This document shows positions 1 through 11,867 of a stretch of 64,000 nucleotides of DNA, piece after piece. The position numbers were made by a program, and so were the translations under genes. Each line of letters opens with the position of its first letter. Position 1 is the stretch's first letter. Source of the stretch: Pithys albifrons albifrons (taxonomy: Eukaryota; Chordata; Aves; Passeriformes; Thamnophilidae); NCBI RefSeq assembly GCF_047495875.1, contig NC_092486.1:2899259-2963258 (forward strand). Reading direction: 5' to 3'. The notes below the pieces were generated by a model. It was not told the origin of the DNA. It searched no databases and saw nothing but the letters and a program-made list of their open reading frames with translations.

Positions 1-321
1 CTGCATGTCTGGGGAAGGGCTGGAGTGGGTGAGAAGGTCCCAAAACTTCCCTAACAGCCCCTGGAGGTAAGACCATGGCTGCTTTTAAACCTTTGATCTC
101 ATTTACCTCCAATTAAATTGTCTACAGGTTATTAAAAGTTTAAACAGTGTCAAAAAGCAGAGAGTCAAGACCCAAAGGTCCACTGCACATGAGCACAGAC
201 CTCCCAGCTCCTCCTCACTGGGAATGGGATCCCTTCTCCAGGTGTTCTGTGTCACTCCCTTTTGGAAAATGGACTGTGGGGCTCCAAATTCCCTTACCCT
301 TGAAATCCAAGTGTGCTCCAA
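1..321. other. Single-copy flank, no gene seen
   Basis: Ordinary mixed-composition sequence leading into the first minisatellite. I see no splice-bounded exon, RNA gene or transposon end in it. Open frames that enter it from the right are extensions of the repeat array. Confidence 0.5.
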
Positions 322-1881
322 GTCCAGAGACCCTTCCCCATCTCCAAGAGACCCTTCCCCATCTCCCACAGACTCTTCCTCATGTTCCAGAGACCCTTCC
401 CCATCTCCAAGAGACCCTTTCCCATCTCCCACAGACTCTTCCCCATCTCCAAGAGACCCTTTCCCATCTCCAAGAGATCCTTTCCTATCACCTGGAGACC
501 CTTCCCCATCTCCCAGAAACTCTTCCCCATCTCCAGGAGACCCTTCCCCATCTCCCAGAAACTCTTCCCCTTCTCCCACAGACCCTTCCCCATCTCCCAC
601 AGACCCTTTTCCATGTTCCAGAGACCCTTCCCCATGTTCCAAAGACCCTTCCCAATGTTCCAGAGACCCTTTCCCATCTCCCAGAGACCCTTTCCCACCT
701 CCCAGAAACTCTTCCCCATGTTCCAGAGACCCTTCCCCATCTCCAAGAGACCCTTTCCCATCTCTCAGAAGCCTTTTCCCATCTCCCAGAAACCCTTCCC
801 CATGTCCCAGAGACCCTTCCCCATGTCCCAGAGACCCTTCCCCATCTCCCACAGACCCTTCCCCATCTCCCACAGACCCTCCCCATCTCCAAGAGAGCCT
901 TCCCCATCTCCCAGAAACTCTTCTCCATCTCCCACAGACTCTTCCCCATGTCCCAGAGACCCTTCCCCATGTCCCAGAGACCCTTCCCCAAGTTCCAATA
1001 ACCCTTCCCCACCTCCCACAGACCCTTCCCCATCTCCCAGAAACCCTTCCCCATCTCCCAGAGACCCTTCCCCACCTCCCACAGACCCTTCCCCACCTCC
1101 CACAGACCCTTCCCCATCTCCCAGAAACCCTTCCCCATCTCCCAGAGACCCTTCCCCATCTCCCAGAGACCCTTCCCCATGTCCCAGAAACCCTTCCCCA
1201 TCTCCCACAGACCCTTCCCCATCTCCCAGAGACCCTCCTCCATGTTCCAGAAACCCTTTCCCATGTTCCACAGACCCTTCCCCACCTCCCACAGACCCTT
1301 GCCCATCTCCCATAGACCCTTCCCCACCTCCCACAGACCCTTCCCCATCTCCCAGAGACCCTCCTCCATGTTCCAGAAACCCTTTCCCATGTTCCACAGA
1401 CCCTTCCCCACCTCTCACAGACCCTTGCCCATCTCCCAGAAACCCTTTCCCCATCTCCCAGAGACCCTTCCCCATGTCCCAGAAACCCTTCCCCATGTCC
1501 CAGAAACCCTTCCCCATCTCCCAGAGACCCTTCCCCACCTCTCACAGACCCTTCCCCATCTCCCACAGACCCTTCCCCACCTCCCACAGACCCTTCCCAT
1601 CTCCCAGAGACCCTTCCCCACCTCCCACAGACCCTTCCCCATGTCCCAGAAACCCTTCCCCATCTCCCAGAGACCCTTCCCCACCTCTCACAGACCCTTC
1701 CCCATCTCCCACAGACCCTTCCCCATCTCCCACAGACCCTTCCCCACCTCCCCCAGACCCTTCCCCATCTCCCCCAGACCCTTCCCCACCTCCCAGAGAC
1801 CCTTCCCCACCTCCCAGAGACCCTTCCCCACCTCCCACAGACCCTTCCCCACCTCCCCCAGACCCTTCCCCACCTCCCAGG
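322..1881. repeat. 21-bp C-rich minisatellite, about 74 units
   Basis: The unit reads GACCCTTCCCCATCTCCCAGA with variants at a few fixed positions (CATCTCCAAG, CATGTTCCAG, CACCTCCCAC). Because 21 is a multiple of three and the unit has no stop, several frames stay open on both strands, giving 250-650 residue ORFs made only of seven-residue repeats such as DPSPSPR. These are repeat artefacts. Variants are not spread evenly: CTCCAAG and GTTCCAG units are frequent on the left, while CACCTCCCAC units dominate on the right, which is the usual sign of local unit-by-unit expansion. Confidence 0.95.
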
Positions 1882-2812
1882 AGCACAAACCATTCCCTTT
1901 CCACACCTGTGTCTTCGTGTCCGTGTCTCTCCTGTGCACCGAGTGCAGTTTCCGTGGATAAACAATTTCATAGCTCTGCACTCCAGGGAGCTCCTTCCTT
2001 GTGCTCCCTGGGGACAAACAGATTTATGAAACCCCAGAATTAATTCATTAAACACCCTCTTTTTTCATTGGCCCTCAAGGCTGATTCTTCTGGGCTGTTG
2101 CTCCACCACTGTGGCTCCTTCCCTGCCTTGCTCAGGGGTCACCTCCATTGGGATCCAACATCAGAGGGTTGTTCCAACCTGGATTTGGGATGAATGGACC
2201 CACCTGGCTCTTTCCAGGTGTCCAAATAATTCCCCTGTGGCTTTCCTTGCCCAGCTCTGAGCAGTTCATGTCCCAACCTGCCAGACTTGCTATTCCAGTG
2301 CAGCCTCTGGCTGTACATTGTGCAGATGACATGAATTAATTTGGACAGGTCTGAAATGATCCCCAAACCTCAGCACGTGACCCCCCAAGCCCAGAGTGCC
2401 TGGAGAGGAGCAAATAAATACCAGGCAGAGGTTTGGAGTTCTGCTTCAGAAAGATTTCCCCCATAAATTATTGTGGCAGCTCTTGAATAGAGACACTTTC
2501 ACCTATTTAATTGGATTGAGGGAGGTGCAAAGTTGTGACAGCAGAAAGATTAGAGGAGGTGTTTGCACAAGGCCAGGTCAAATAATGAGAGAGAGGCACT
2601 AAAGTAGGAAAATCCTGAAGGTGGTAACAAATCCAAGGGATTCTTTAACTTTCTAGGGGTCTTGCAATGCGTGTTCTGTGCCTGCAGTGGCTGTGAAGAA
2701 CATGGGGAGGAAACTCAGAGCTGAAAAAAAAGAGTTTCTCATTGTCTTGTGCTCTGAATCTGAGTAATTATGGGCCCAGGTTAATTTGTGCCCTGAGCTG
2801 CAGGACTGGGCA
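1882..2812. other. Single-copy non-coding spacer
   Basis: Mixed-composition sequence between two 21-bp arrays. Only short open frames (under 80 codons) occur and none resembles a known family. No transposon end was recognised. Confidence 0.5.
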
Positions 2813-3431
2813 GGACACAGAAGTTCTTTTGGGCAACACAGAAATTCATTTGGGAGACACAGAAATTCATTTGGGCAACACAGAAATTCATTTGAGAGAC
2901 AGAAGTTCATTTGGGAGACACAGAAATTCATTTTGGAGACACAGAAATTCATTTGGGCAACACAGAAATTCATTTGGGAGACACAGAAGTTCATTTGGAA
3001 GACACAGAATTCATTTGGGCAACACAGAAAGTCATTTGGGAGACACAGAAATTCATTTGGGCAACACAGTTCATTTGGGAGACACAGAAGTTCATTTTGG
3101 AGACACAGAAGTTCTTTTGGGCAACACAGAAATTCATTTGGGAGACACAGAAATTCATTTGAGAGACACAGAAAGTCACTTGGGCAACACAGAAAGTCAT
3201 TTGGGAGACACAGAAATTCATTTGAGAGACACAGAAAGTCATTTGGGAGACACAGAAGTTCATTTGGGAGACACAGAAAGTCATTTGGGCAACACAGAAG
3301 CTCATTTTGGACAGAGAAGTTCATTTGGGAGACACAGAAATTCATTTTGGAGACACAGAAAGTCATTTTGGAGACACAGACATTCATTTGGGAGACACAG
3401 AAATTCATTTTGGAGACACAGAAATTCACTG
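2813..3431. repeat. 21-bp minisatellite, about 29 units
   Basis: The unit is ACACAGAAATTCATTTGGGAG with variants GGGCAAC, TGGAGAC, AGTTC and AGTCA. It is unrelated in sequence to the 21-bp array at 0.3-1.9 kb although the unit length is the same. One or two units are 20 bp, for example near 2897 and 3006, so the reading frame shifts along the array and long ORFs on both strands are artefacts. Confidence 0.95.
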
Positions 3432-5017
3432 GAGCAGCTGCTGGGCAGGAATTGGGGGCAACAGGGGCATAAAAGGGTTGTGTTGGTTTTAGATGCCCCT
3501 GAACTCTTTAAATTCCCACAAAAGCAAATTTCATCTGAATTGGGAACTTCTTGAGGGCTCAGAGCACAAGAGCCTCTATTTGGATGGTAAAAACCAACCC
3601 CAAAATAATCCTCAGGACCCAAAAGGGGAGAAATTCCCTCCCATTTGGATTCCCTGCTCCTGATTTTCCCAGGAATGAGGCACCCCCTGACTGTGATTTA
3701 TCTGCAACAACAAAGCAGGTCCTCCTGGCCCAGGAAAACAACCAGATTCCTTCTTTGTTCCTGGTTTATTGGATTAATCCCCCTCCAAGAGGAACTGCAG
3801 AAGGAATTTGGTTGGATCTTGATAAAGCTGCAGGTGCAGAGGGAGGGAAATGACCTTAAAGCAGCTGAGCCCTGACAAACACCAAGTGTAACTTCACTGC
3901 TGGAATTCACATTTATATTTCATTTTAAGCAGCTAATTATGGTTGTTTTTTTTAAAAAAATCTTGATTTTCAGACTTAGCCTTTCCATGCCCTCAAAGGA
4001 CGTTCTTATGCCACAATCACAGGTGAAATTTGGGTACAGAATTCCCCAGTTTTTCCTCCCCTTTGTCCAACTCTGGTTCAGGGAGTTGGAGTTTAGGTGG
4101 GATTTAAATGAAGACTCAGGACTAAACTCATCCCTTTCCTGCAGTGGGATCCAAACAGCAATTCCAGGAAAGTTGGATCGTTTTTCCCTGGAACAAAGAG
4201 TTTCTTAGAGGGAGTTTGTTAATCAGGGCATTGTCTTTGTCTTTGCCTCAGGCTTTGTCTCACTCCGGAGCTTTAAGGAGGAAAGAACCTCCCTGAGCCT
4301 CCCAAAACAACCAGAAAAGTGCTTATAACGAGGAAAAAATAATTATGTACCTTTCCAAGTGCCCAAACCAGAAAGAAAAACCCTCAGGGAGGATTTCCCT
4401 GACAGTGAATTTTTGGTTTTGCCAAAAAAAAAAAAATAATGGATATAACACCTCAAATACTGTGCACATTTTCCAGGTGTTTTGTGTCAATAAGGAGGTT
4501 GTGAGTTCCTGCCTGAATATAAATGACATGTTTAATTGTGACTATAAAACCTGTCCATGCCTGTTCCTGCCAAGCCCTGCAGAAAAATCTGCTCCCTGTT
4601 GACATGAATGGAAAGGAACAATGTGGGGGGAAAAAGGGGAGTCTGCTCAGGTGAATTCCTGGGAATACTCAGGACTTGAAGTACCACAGGATAATAATAA
4701 TAATATCATAATAATGTGTTTAATATTTAAATTCAGGGAATGTTGTCATTGAATTCAAACAGAAATCCTTTATGGCAAAGTTGATATGAAGTTGGATAAG
4801 TTGCCCTTTCCCTCACTCTCTGAAGTGCCTCCCAAAATTAACCAGCTCTGGCATTTCAGGCAATTTATGACCAGTTTTCAAACAAGGAAATAAATCTCTG
4901 ACTAAAGAATTAGAGAACCTGTTTGAACCCAGGGAGAAAAAAACCCCCAACCAATTCCCATTCTCCCACATTATCCACCCATCAATCCTCAGGAATTCAT
5001 CATTAAACCCCAACCTG
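3432..5017. other. Single-copy spacer with A-runs and (AAT)n
   Basis: Holds an A-run at about 4422-4435, a T/A-run near 3948-3960 and a short (AAT)n tract at about 4688-4714. Nothing else is recognisable. If the candidate exon at 5024-5072 is real, this is the start of its first intron. Confidence 0.5.
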
Positions 5018-5023
5018 CCCTAC

Positions 5024-5072
5024 CTTGGTGGGGAAGGTGCAGCAGCAGAACGATGAGAAGGAGCATTTCCAT
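5024..5072 (-). CDS. Candidate first coding exon with signal-peptide-like sequence
   Basis: Read on the minus strand, an ATG at 5072 opens MEMLLLIVLLLHLPHQ and is followed by one further base and then GTAGGG (5023-5018), a good splice-donor match. The ATG context has G at -3 and +4. The peptide is a methionine start followed by about nine hydrophobic residues, as in a secretory signal. The sequence upstream on the minus strand (to about 5290) is richer in CpG than its surroundings, as expected for a 5' exon or promoter. No downstream exon could be identified, so no product is proposed. It may equally be chance. Confidence 0.2.
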
Positions 5073-7137
5073 CCCTCCCGCTGTGCCCTCCGTGCCCAGG
5101 GAAGGTGGCACTGCCACCCAGCACACGTCCCAGGAATGTGGGGCTGCTCCTGGCCGGGCTCTGAGTGCCAGGGAGCTGCTGGCACAGCTTTATGCCCGTC
5201 CCTGCACGAGGAAGTGTTTGCCCAGGGTGTTGCACAACCCCAGCGGGTGCAAGTGCCGCTGGTTGGGTCGGGCCGGGGATGGGGCGGCTTTGGGTTCACT
5301 TCCTCACTCTGCTGGTTGGGGGGAAAGAAATTGAAATAGGGGTATAAATAAATATGGATATTAATAATTGTGAATATAAATAAATATGGATATCAATAGT
5401 TGTGAATGTAAATAAATATGTGTATAAATAAGAATGGGAGTTGGAGGTGCTGTTGGATCATAGAGGGGTTTGGGTGGGTGGCTTTGGGTTCACTTCCTCA
5501 CTCTGCTGGTTGGGGGGAAAGAAATTGAAATAGGGGTATAAATAAATATGGATATTGATAATTGTGAATTTAAATAAATATGGGTATCAATAATTGTGAG
5601 TATAAATAAATATGTGTATAAATAAAAATGGGGCTTGGAGGTGTTGTTGGATTATAGAAGGGTTTGGGTGGGTGGATTTGGCTTCACTTCCTCACTCTGC
5701 TGGTTGGGGGGGAAAGAAATTGAAACAGGGGTATAAATAAATATGGATATTGATAATTGTGAATCTAAGTAAATATGGGTATCAATAATTGTGTGTATAA
5801 ATAAAAATGGGGCTTGGAGCTGCTGTTGGATTATAGAGGGGTTTGGGTGGATTTGGGTTCACTTCCCTCACTCTGCTGGTTGGGGGCAAAGAAATTGAAA
5901 TAGGAGTATAAATAAATATGGATATTAATAATTGTGAATATAAATAAATATGGATATCGATAATTGTGAATATAAATAAATATGGATATCAATAATTGTG
6001 AATATAAATGAATATGTGTATAAATAAGAATGGGAGTTGGAGCTGCTGTTGGATTATTGAGGGGTTTGGGTGGGTGGATTTGGCTTCACTTCCCTCAGTC
6101 TGTGGTTGGGGGGAAAGAACATTCAGTAGGGATGTAAGTAAAGATGGATATTAATAATTGTGAATATAAATAAAGATGCATATTAATAATTGTGTGTATA
6201 AGTAAATATGTGTATAAATCAATAATAAATCAATATGGGGGTTGGAGGTGCTGTTGGATTATTGAGGGGTTTGGGTGGCTTTGGCTTCACTTCCCTCACT
6301 CTGCTGGTTGGGGGGGGGAAGAAATTGAAATAGGGGTATAAATAAATATGGATATTGATAATTGTGAATATAAATAAATATGGATATCAATAATTGTGAG
6401 TATAAATAAATATGTGTATAAATAAGAATGGGGCTTGGAGCTGTTGTCGGATTATAGAGGGGTTTGGGTGGGTGGATTTGGCTTCACTTCCTTACTCTGC
6501 TGGTTGGGAGGAAAGAACATTCAGTAGGGATGTAAGTAAAGATGGATATTAATAATTGTGAATATAAATAAATATGGGTATCAATAATTGTGAGTATAAA
6601 TAAAAATGGGGCTTGGAGCTGCTGTTGGATTATAGAAGGGTTTGGGTGGGTGGATTTGGCTTCACTTCCTCACTCTGCTGGTTGGGGGGGAAAGAAATTG
6701 ATATAGGGGTATAAATAAATATGGATATTAATAATTGTGAATAAAAATAAATATGGATATCAATAATTGTGAGTATAAATAAATATGTGTATAAATCAAT
6801 AATCAATCAATAAATCAATATGGGGTTTGGAGCTGCTGTTGGATTATTGAGGGGTTTGGGTGGGTGGATTTGGCTTCACTTCCTCACTCTGCTGGTTGGG
6901 GGGAAAAAAATTGAAATAGGAGTATAAATAAATATGGATATTAATAATTGTGAATATAAATAAATATGTGTATAAATAAGAATGGGGGTTGGAGCTGCTG
7001 TTGGATTATAGAGGGGTTTGGGTGGGTGGCTTTGGGTTCATTTTCCTCAGTCTGTGGTTGGGGGGAAAGAACATTCAGTAGGGATGTAAATAAAGATGGA
7101 TATCAATAATTGTGAATATGAATAAATATGTGGATAA

Positions 7138-7170
7138 ATAAACAAACAAACAAACAAACAAATAAATAAA
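7138..7170. repeat. (CAAA)n / (TAAA)n microsatellite inside the macrosatellite
   Basis: Runs of ACAAACAAACAAAC grading into AATAAATAAA. It lies in one unit only and so arose after that unit was formed. Confidence 0.9.
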
Positions 7171-7330
7171 AATGGGGGTTGGAGCTGCTGTTGGATTATA
7201 GAGGGGTTTGGGTGGGTGCCTTTGGGTTCACTTCCCTCAGTCTGTGGTTGGGGGGAAAGAAACTTAAATAGGGATATAAATAAATATGGATATCAATAAT
7301 TGTGTATAAATAAATATGTGTATAAATAAA

Positions 7331-7351
7331 TAGATAGATAGATAGATAGAT

Positions 7352-7401
<50 letters not shown>

Positions 7402-7470
7402 CAATAAATCAATAAATCAATAAATCAATAATTCAATAAATCAATAACTCAATAAATCAATAAATCAATA
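7331..7470. repeat. (TAGA)n tract followed by an AATCAATA repeat
   Basis: About 17 TAGA units with one break (GATGATAG near 7360), then about nine copies of the 8-bp unit AATCAATA. Together they account for the longest macrosatellite unit (about 295 bp). Confidence 0.93.
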
Positions 7471-7935
7471 TGGGTGTTGGAGCTGCTGTTGGCCTATAGA
7501 GGGGTTTGGGTGGGTGACTTTGGGTTCACTTCCCTCAGGTTGGGGGAAAAGAACATTCAATAGGGATATAAATAAATATGGATATCAATAAATATGTATA
7601 TAAATCAATATGTGGGTTGGAGCTGTTATTGGATTATAGAGGGGTTTGGGTGGGTGGATTTGGGTTCACTTCCCTCAGTCTGTGGTTGGGGGGAAAGAAC
7701 ATTCAGTAGGGATGTAAATAAATATGGATATCAATAAATATGTATATAAATCAATATGGGGTTTGGAGCTGCTGTTGGCTTATAGAGGGGTTTGGGTGGG
7801 TGACTTTGGGTTCACTTCCCTCAGGTTGGGGGAAAAGAACATTCAATAGGGATATAAATAAATATGGATATAAATCAATATGGAGTTTGGAGCTGCTGTT
7901 GGATTATAGAGGGGTTTGGGTGGGCCTGAGGTCCC

Positions 7936-8281
7936 GTCCTGGTTCAGTTTGGGGAAATTTGGAGTAAAACAAGGTGTGTTTCAGTGCCTGGTAATTCCCA
8001 GTTCCTCTGTGCCTGTGAATCACATCCTGAGCACGAACAGCAGAGCCCTCTGTGCCCCTTTAATCCCCATTCGTAATGTTTGCTCGAGGTGCAGGTGACA
8101 AGGGCAGAGCAGGCACAGATCAGGTGCTGTCTGGCACAGGATAGTCCAGGCAGCTCTGCTGGGAAAGGGCTTAGTCAGCTGTAATAAAGGAGGAATAAAG
8201 CTTCTCTATCACAGTAGAGCTGCTGGAGAGTCATTTACGTTTTTATATGTTAAAAAAATATGTTACAGAGTACATAGAACT
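7936..8281. other. Single-copy spacer
   Basis: Non-repetitive sequence between the macrosatellite and a CR1 insertion. No gene or RNA recognised. Confidence 0.5.
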
Positions 8282-9451
8282 AGAATGGATTATAGAATCA
8301 TAGAATGGATTGGGTTGAAAAGACCTCTGAGATCATCAAGTCCAACCTTTGATCCAACCCCACTGTGATCACCAGCCCAGGGCACAGAGTGCCCTGGGCT
8401 GGTGATCACAGTGGGGTTGGATCAAGACATGGATTCTCCCAGTAGGGTTGGATCAAGACGTGGTGGATTCTCCCTCAGTGCCACATCCACAGAATCACAG
8501 AATGGATTGGGTTGGAAAAGACCTCCCAGATCATCAAGTCCAACCCTTGGTCCAGCTCCAGTCCCTTTACCAGATCATGGCACTCAGTGCCACAGCCAAG
8601 CTCAGGTTCAAACCCTCCAGGGATGGGGAATCCACCCCCTCTCTGGGCAGCCCATTCCAATCCCTGAGCACTCTCTCTGCAAAGAATTTCTTTCTGCTCT
8701 CCAACTTCAATTTCCCCTGGCAGAGCTTGAGCCCATCGTGCCCCCTTGTCCTATTGCTGAGTGCCTGGGAGAAGAGACCAACCCCCACCTGGCCACAACT
8801 TCCCTTCAGGGAGTTCCAGACAGTGCTGAGGTCACCTCTGAGCCTCCTCTTCTCCAGGCTGAACACCCCCAGCTCCCTCAGCCTCTCCCCACAGCACTTG
8901 TGCTCCAGTCCCTTCTCCAGCCTCGTTGCTCTTCTGGACCCCTCAGTTGGGTTGGAAGAGACCTCTGAGATCATCAAATCCAACCCTTGATCCAACCCCA
9001 CTGGGATCACTCTGGCACTCTGTGCCCTGGGCTGGTGATCACAGTGGGGTTGGATCAAGACATGGTGGATTCTCTGTCCCTGGAGGTGTTTCAGAGGACA
9101 CTCAGTGCCACCTCCAGTCCCTTCTCCAGCCTCGTTGCTCTTCTCTGGCCCCGCTCCAGCCCCTCAATCTCTTGCCTCAACTGAGGGGTCCAGAACTGAA
9201 CACAACACTCAAGGTGTGGCCTCCCCAAGGCAGAGTCCAGGGGAAGGGTCACTGCCCTGGGCCTGCTGGCCACGCTAGTTTGGATCCAGGCCAGGATCCC
9301 CTTGGCCTTCTTGGCCACCTGGGCACACTGGTGGCTCCTGTTGAGCTTCCTGTCCCTCAGTCCCCCCAGGTCCCTCTGCCAGGCTGCTCTCCAGCCACTC
9401 TGTGCCCAGCCTGGGGTGGCCAAAGGGCAGGACCCGGCACACTTGGATTGT
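8282..9451 (-). mobile_element. CR1 LINE, 5'-truncated, with an extra 3' tail module
   Basis: CR1 is a non-LTR retrotransposon. This minus-strand copy begins on the plus strand with the reversed octamer tail (ATAGAATCATAGAATGG) at about 8292. A second CR1 3' end (CACAGAATCACAGAATGG) starts at about 8489, so an extra tail of about 200 bp sits beyond the normal 3' end. From 8489 to 9451 the copy runs through the 3' UTR and the C-terminal part of the ORF2 frame, now broken. A further 3'-tail-like insertion of about 200 bp lies at about 8940-9140, flanked by copies of a 33-bp stretch. The 5' end at about 9451 is a truncation, normal for LINEs. Confidence 0.88.
8349..8425. repeat. Perfect inverted repeat: 37-bp arms, 3-base loop
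   Basis: The left arm 8349-8385 starts TTGATCCAACCCCACTGTGA and the right arm 8389-8425 is its exact reverse complement. The loop is AGA at 8386-8388. It lies within the extra CR1 3' tail and is matched by a homologous perfect hairpin at 50648-50724. Confidence 0.95.
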
Positions 9452-10155
9452 GCTGCATGTAAATTTATATTCATATATTAAGCAATATCTATATTTATAC
9501 ATTCAGTTTCTTTTATATCACTTCATTTATTATGCTCATTTATAAATATTTAATTATTCTGCATATACATCTACGGGAGAATTACACCTTTTATTATATT
9601 TTACTAACAAAACATTCACCTTTCTAATATTACTGTCATTAAGAAACAGTTTCTTACAGGTGAGGGTGGAAAATTTCTGACTTTTGGAACAGTTTCTCAC
9701 AGGTAAGTGCTGGAAAGTTCTGACTTTTGGAACAGTTTTCATTCCAACTTTCCCTTGGGGTTTTGCTGCATGTCCACACATTGTGGGACAGATTGGGAGC
9801 TGCAAACAGATGGCTCTGAGCCTTTATTAGGGTGGAATGTGCTAATTGCTAATGATTTATGGGCAGTGCTGACTGCAATAACCAACTGGCAGATGAAGGG
9901 GGGGAAAGTGGAGCCTGAGACAGAGTCTGGTTACCTGTGGCTGGACTTGGCTTGGACATCAACAGGGGGGCAAAGGTGGGGGCAAAATGGTGCTGAGCAG
10001 AAGCAGGAGTGTCTCTGCAGGGTGTGAAGGTCCCTGGAGGGGCACTTGGTGGCAGGAAAAGGGCCCCTGGTGCTGCCCTGGGAGTTCTGCTGTGCTGTGG
10101 GATGGAACCAGGAGCTCTGGGAGGGGCAGCAGTGCCATCACAAAGTGGGCAGTAA
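9452..10155. other. AT-rich spacer with a 43-bp duplication
   Basis: An AT-rich stretch (9455-9640) is followed by two and a bit copies of a 43-bp unit at 9645-9740 (AACAGTTTCT followed by ACAGGT, ending CTGACTTTTGG). No gene seen. Confidence 0.55.
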
Positions 10156-10695
10156 CAGTCATGGAACCCTGGAATGGTCTGGGTGGGGAGGGACGTTGGG
10201 GACCAGCCAGTGCCAACCCTGCCCTGGGCAGGGACACCTCCCACTGTCCCAGGTCACTCCAACCTGGCCTTGGACACTCCCAGGGATGGGACAGCCACAG
10301 CTTCTCTGGGAATTCCATCCCAGCCACAGGTTGCTCCAACCTGGCCTTGGACACTCCCAGGAATAGGACAGTCTCAGCTTCTCTGGGAATCCCATCCCAG
10401 CCCCAGGTCACTCCAACCTCACCTTGGACATTTCCAGGGATGGGACAGCCTCAGCTTCTCTGGGAATCCCATCCCAACTTCACCTTGGACATTTCCAGGG
10501 ATGGGACAGCCTCAGCTTCTCTGGGAATCCCATCCCAGCCCCAGGTCTTGGACACTCCCAGGGATGGAGCAGCCAAAGCTTCTCTGGGAGTCCCATCCAA
10601 ACCCTCCCCACTCTCCAGGGTGGAATTCCTTCCCAATATCCCACCCAACTCTCCTCTCTGTTGGGAGCCATTCCCCTTGTCCTGCCCCTCCAGGC
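10156..10695 (-). mobile_element. CR1 3' end with an internally expanded 61-77 bp repeat
   Basis: Starts as a minus-strand CR1 tail (CATGGAACCCTGGAATGGTCTGGG) and continues through the usual 3' UTR landmarks: GGGCAGGGACACCTCCCACTG, CCTGGCCTTGGACACTCCCAG and TTCCCAATATCCCA. The segment holding CCTTGGACACTCCCAGGGAT is repeated five times, at about 10268, 10345, 10422, 10483 and 10547. Confidence 0.82.
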
Positions 10696-11867
10696 TCCAA
10701 CCTCCCACCTGCTGTCCTACCACTCCCAACTTCAGGATCCCTGCTCTGCCCAAGGACTCTTCTAGAAGGTTCCTCTGCCTCCTCCTTGAGAGCCTCCTGA
10801 CACTGCTGGGACAGGAATCCTTTGGGCAGCAGCTTCTTTGGAACTCTGTGGCTTGGAGACAGTCACATGTCCCACCACCCCAACCTCTGTCATCATCCCA
10901 GGTTACGAAAGAGGCCTCCAGGCAAAGAATTCATGGAGGGTTGGACATTCCCATGCCAAGGTGCTCATCTGAGTTGCCCAAAAGCAGAGACAGGACGGGT
11001 CATTTAGTTCAGGTCGGTGTCTTTTAGTTCTATAAAGACAAAACTTAGTCTAAAGGGTGGACAATTCAGTGTGTTAAATGTCCTGTGAATGACAACGAGC
11101 TGGGCATTCCTGGACTGCATCTGTGCCTTAATGAAGAAAAATAACTGTGAGCAACTGGTTTTAAAAGCAAGTGGCTGCTCTCCAGGCATTTCTCTCAGCT
11201 CATTCTCTCTGCATGACACACTTGAAAATTATGTGCTGACCCCCCCAACCTCCTCAGTTAATGCTCTCAATCAACTGAGCAGGCTGGAAAGGAGCTCCTG
11301 TGTGAGCAGCCACAGCATCCCAGCAAGGAGGGAATGTGATGTGATACAGGACTTGGGGAGACTTGAAAGGGAATTGGATGTAATTTCCTTCTGTGACTCG
11401 AGAAGCCTTTGATGTTCCTGCCTTTGCTTCAGTGATTCTGTAATAATCTGATTGCAGCTTCTTCCCCTGGAGGTGCTCAGAGGACCTCTGAGGTCTCAGA
11501 GGACGCCAAAGGTGCTTTGGAGGGTTTGAAACCCCTTTTGAACTCTGCAAAGTCCAAGTGAGGAGTTTGCACATTCATGGGAGGAAAAGTTTGTCTCAAT
11601 ATTTGGGAGTTGGAATATTGGTGGGTTTAAACCAAGTGGTCTCTGCTCAGTTGGAAGAAGGAGAGGGTGAAATCCCTCCCTGCACTGAGAGTCTGCACAA
11701 GTCCTGCCTGGGTGAGGTTCGGTGAGTATTAAAAGGATGGTCATATGTGAGGTTCAGAGTTCAGGGAAGATCAGGGTTCAATCACTTCTCTCCTTCTGCC
11801 TTGTCCTGGAGTCCTCTCTGAGCCAGATTTGCTGAGGTGCTGATGCACCTGACAGGGATTTTGGGGA
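10696..11867. other. Single-copy non-coding sequence
   Basis: No repeat array, transposon end or convincing exon was recognised in this stretch. Confidence 0.5.

Larger units (their letters stand above)
5265..7935. repeat. AT-rich macrosatellite, about 14 units of 120-295 bp (typically about 190)
   Basis: Each unit has a G-rich part (GGGGTTTGGGTGGGTGG, then a TTCACTTCCTCACTCTGCTGG-like stretch and GGGGGGAAAGAA) and an AT-rich part built from smaller repeats of TATAAATAAATATGGATAT and CAATAATTGTGAA. Unit starts fall near 5464, 5650, 5837, 6062, 6267, 6458, 6638, 6852, 7015, 7205, 7500, 7639, 7793 and 7911. Length differences come from the number of inner AT repeats. Two unit types differ in the middle: GAAATTGAAATAGGGG and GAACATTCAGTAGGGA. 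No coding content. Confidence 0.93.

Noticed and set aside
322..1881. Antifreeze-like or structural repeat protein gene
   Set aside because: No start context, signal peptide or splice sites, and the repeat frame is disrupted at both ends.
103..2055. 650-codon minus-strand and 576-codon plus-strand open frames with RWGRV or DPSPSPR repeats
   Set aside because: They are the 21-bp minisatellite read in its stop-free frames. Several frames on both strands are open at once and frame shifts occur without consequence.
2813..3431. CRISPR array
   Set aside because: Units are contiguous with no unique spacers, and the genome is avian.
8402..9462. Series of 100-190 codon ORFs on both strands
   Set aside because: They recur at every CR1 copy (8.3, 13.0, 15.3, 18.3, 26.0 and 50.6 kb) and derive from LINE ORF2 and its antisense.
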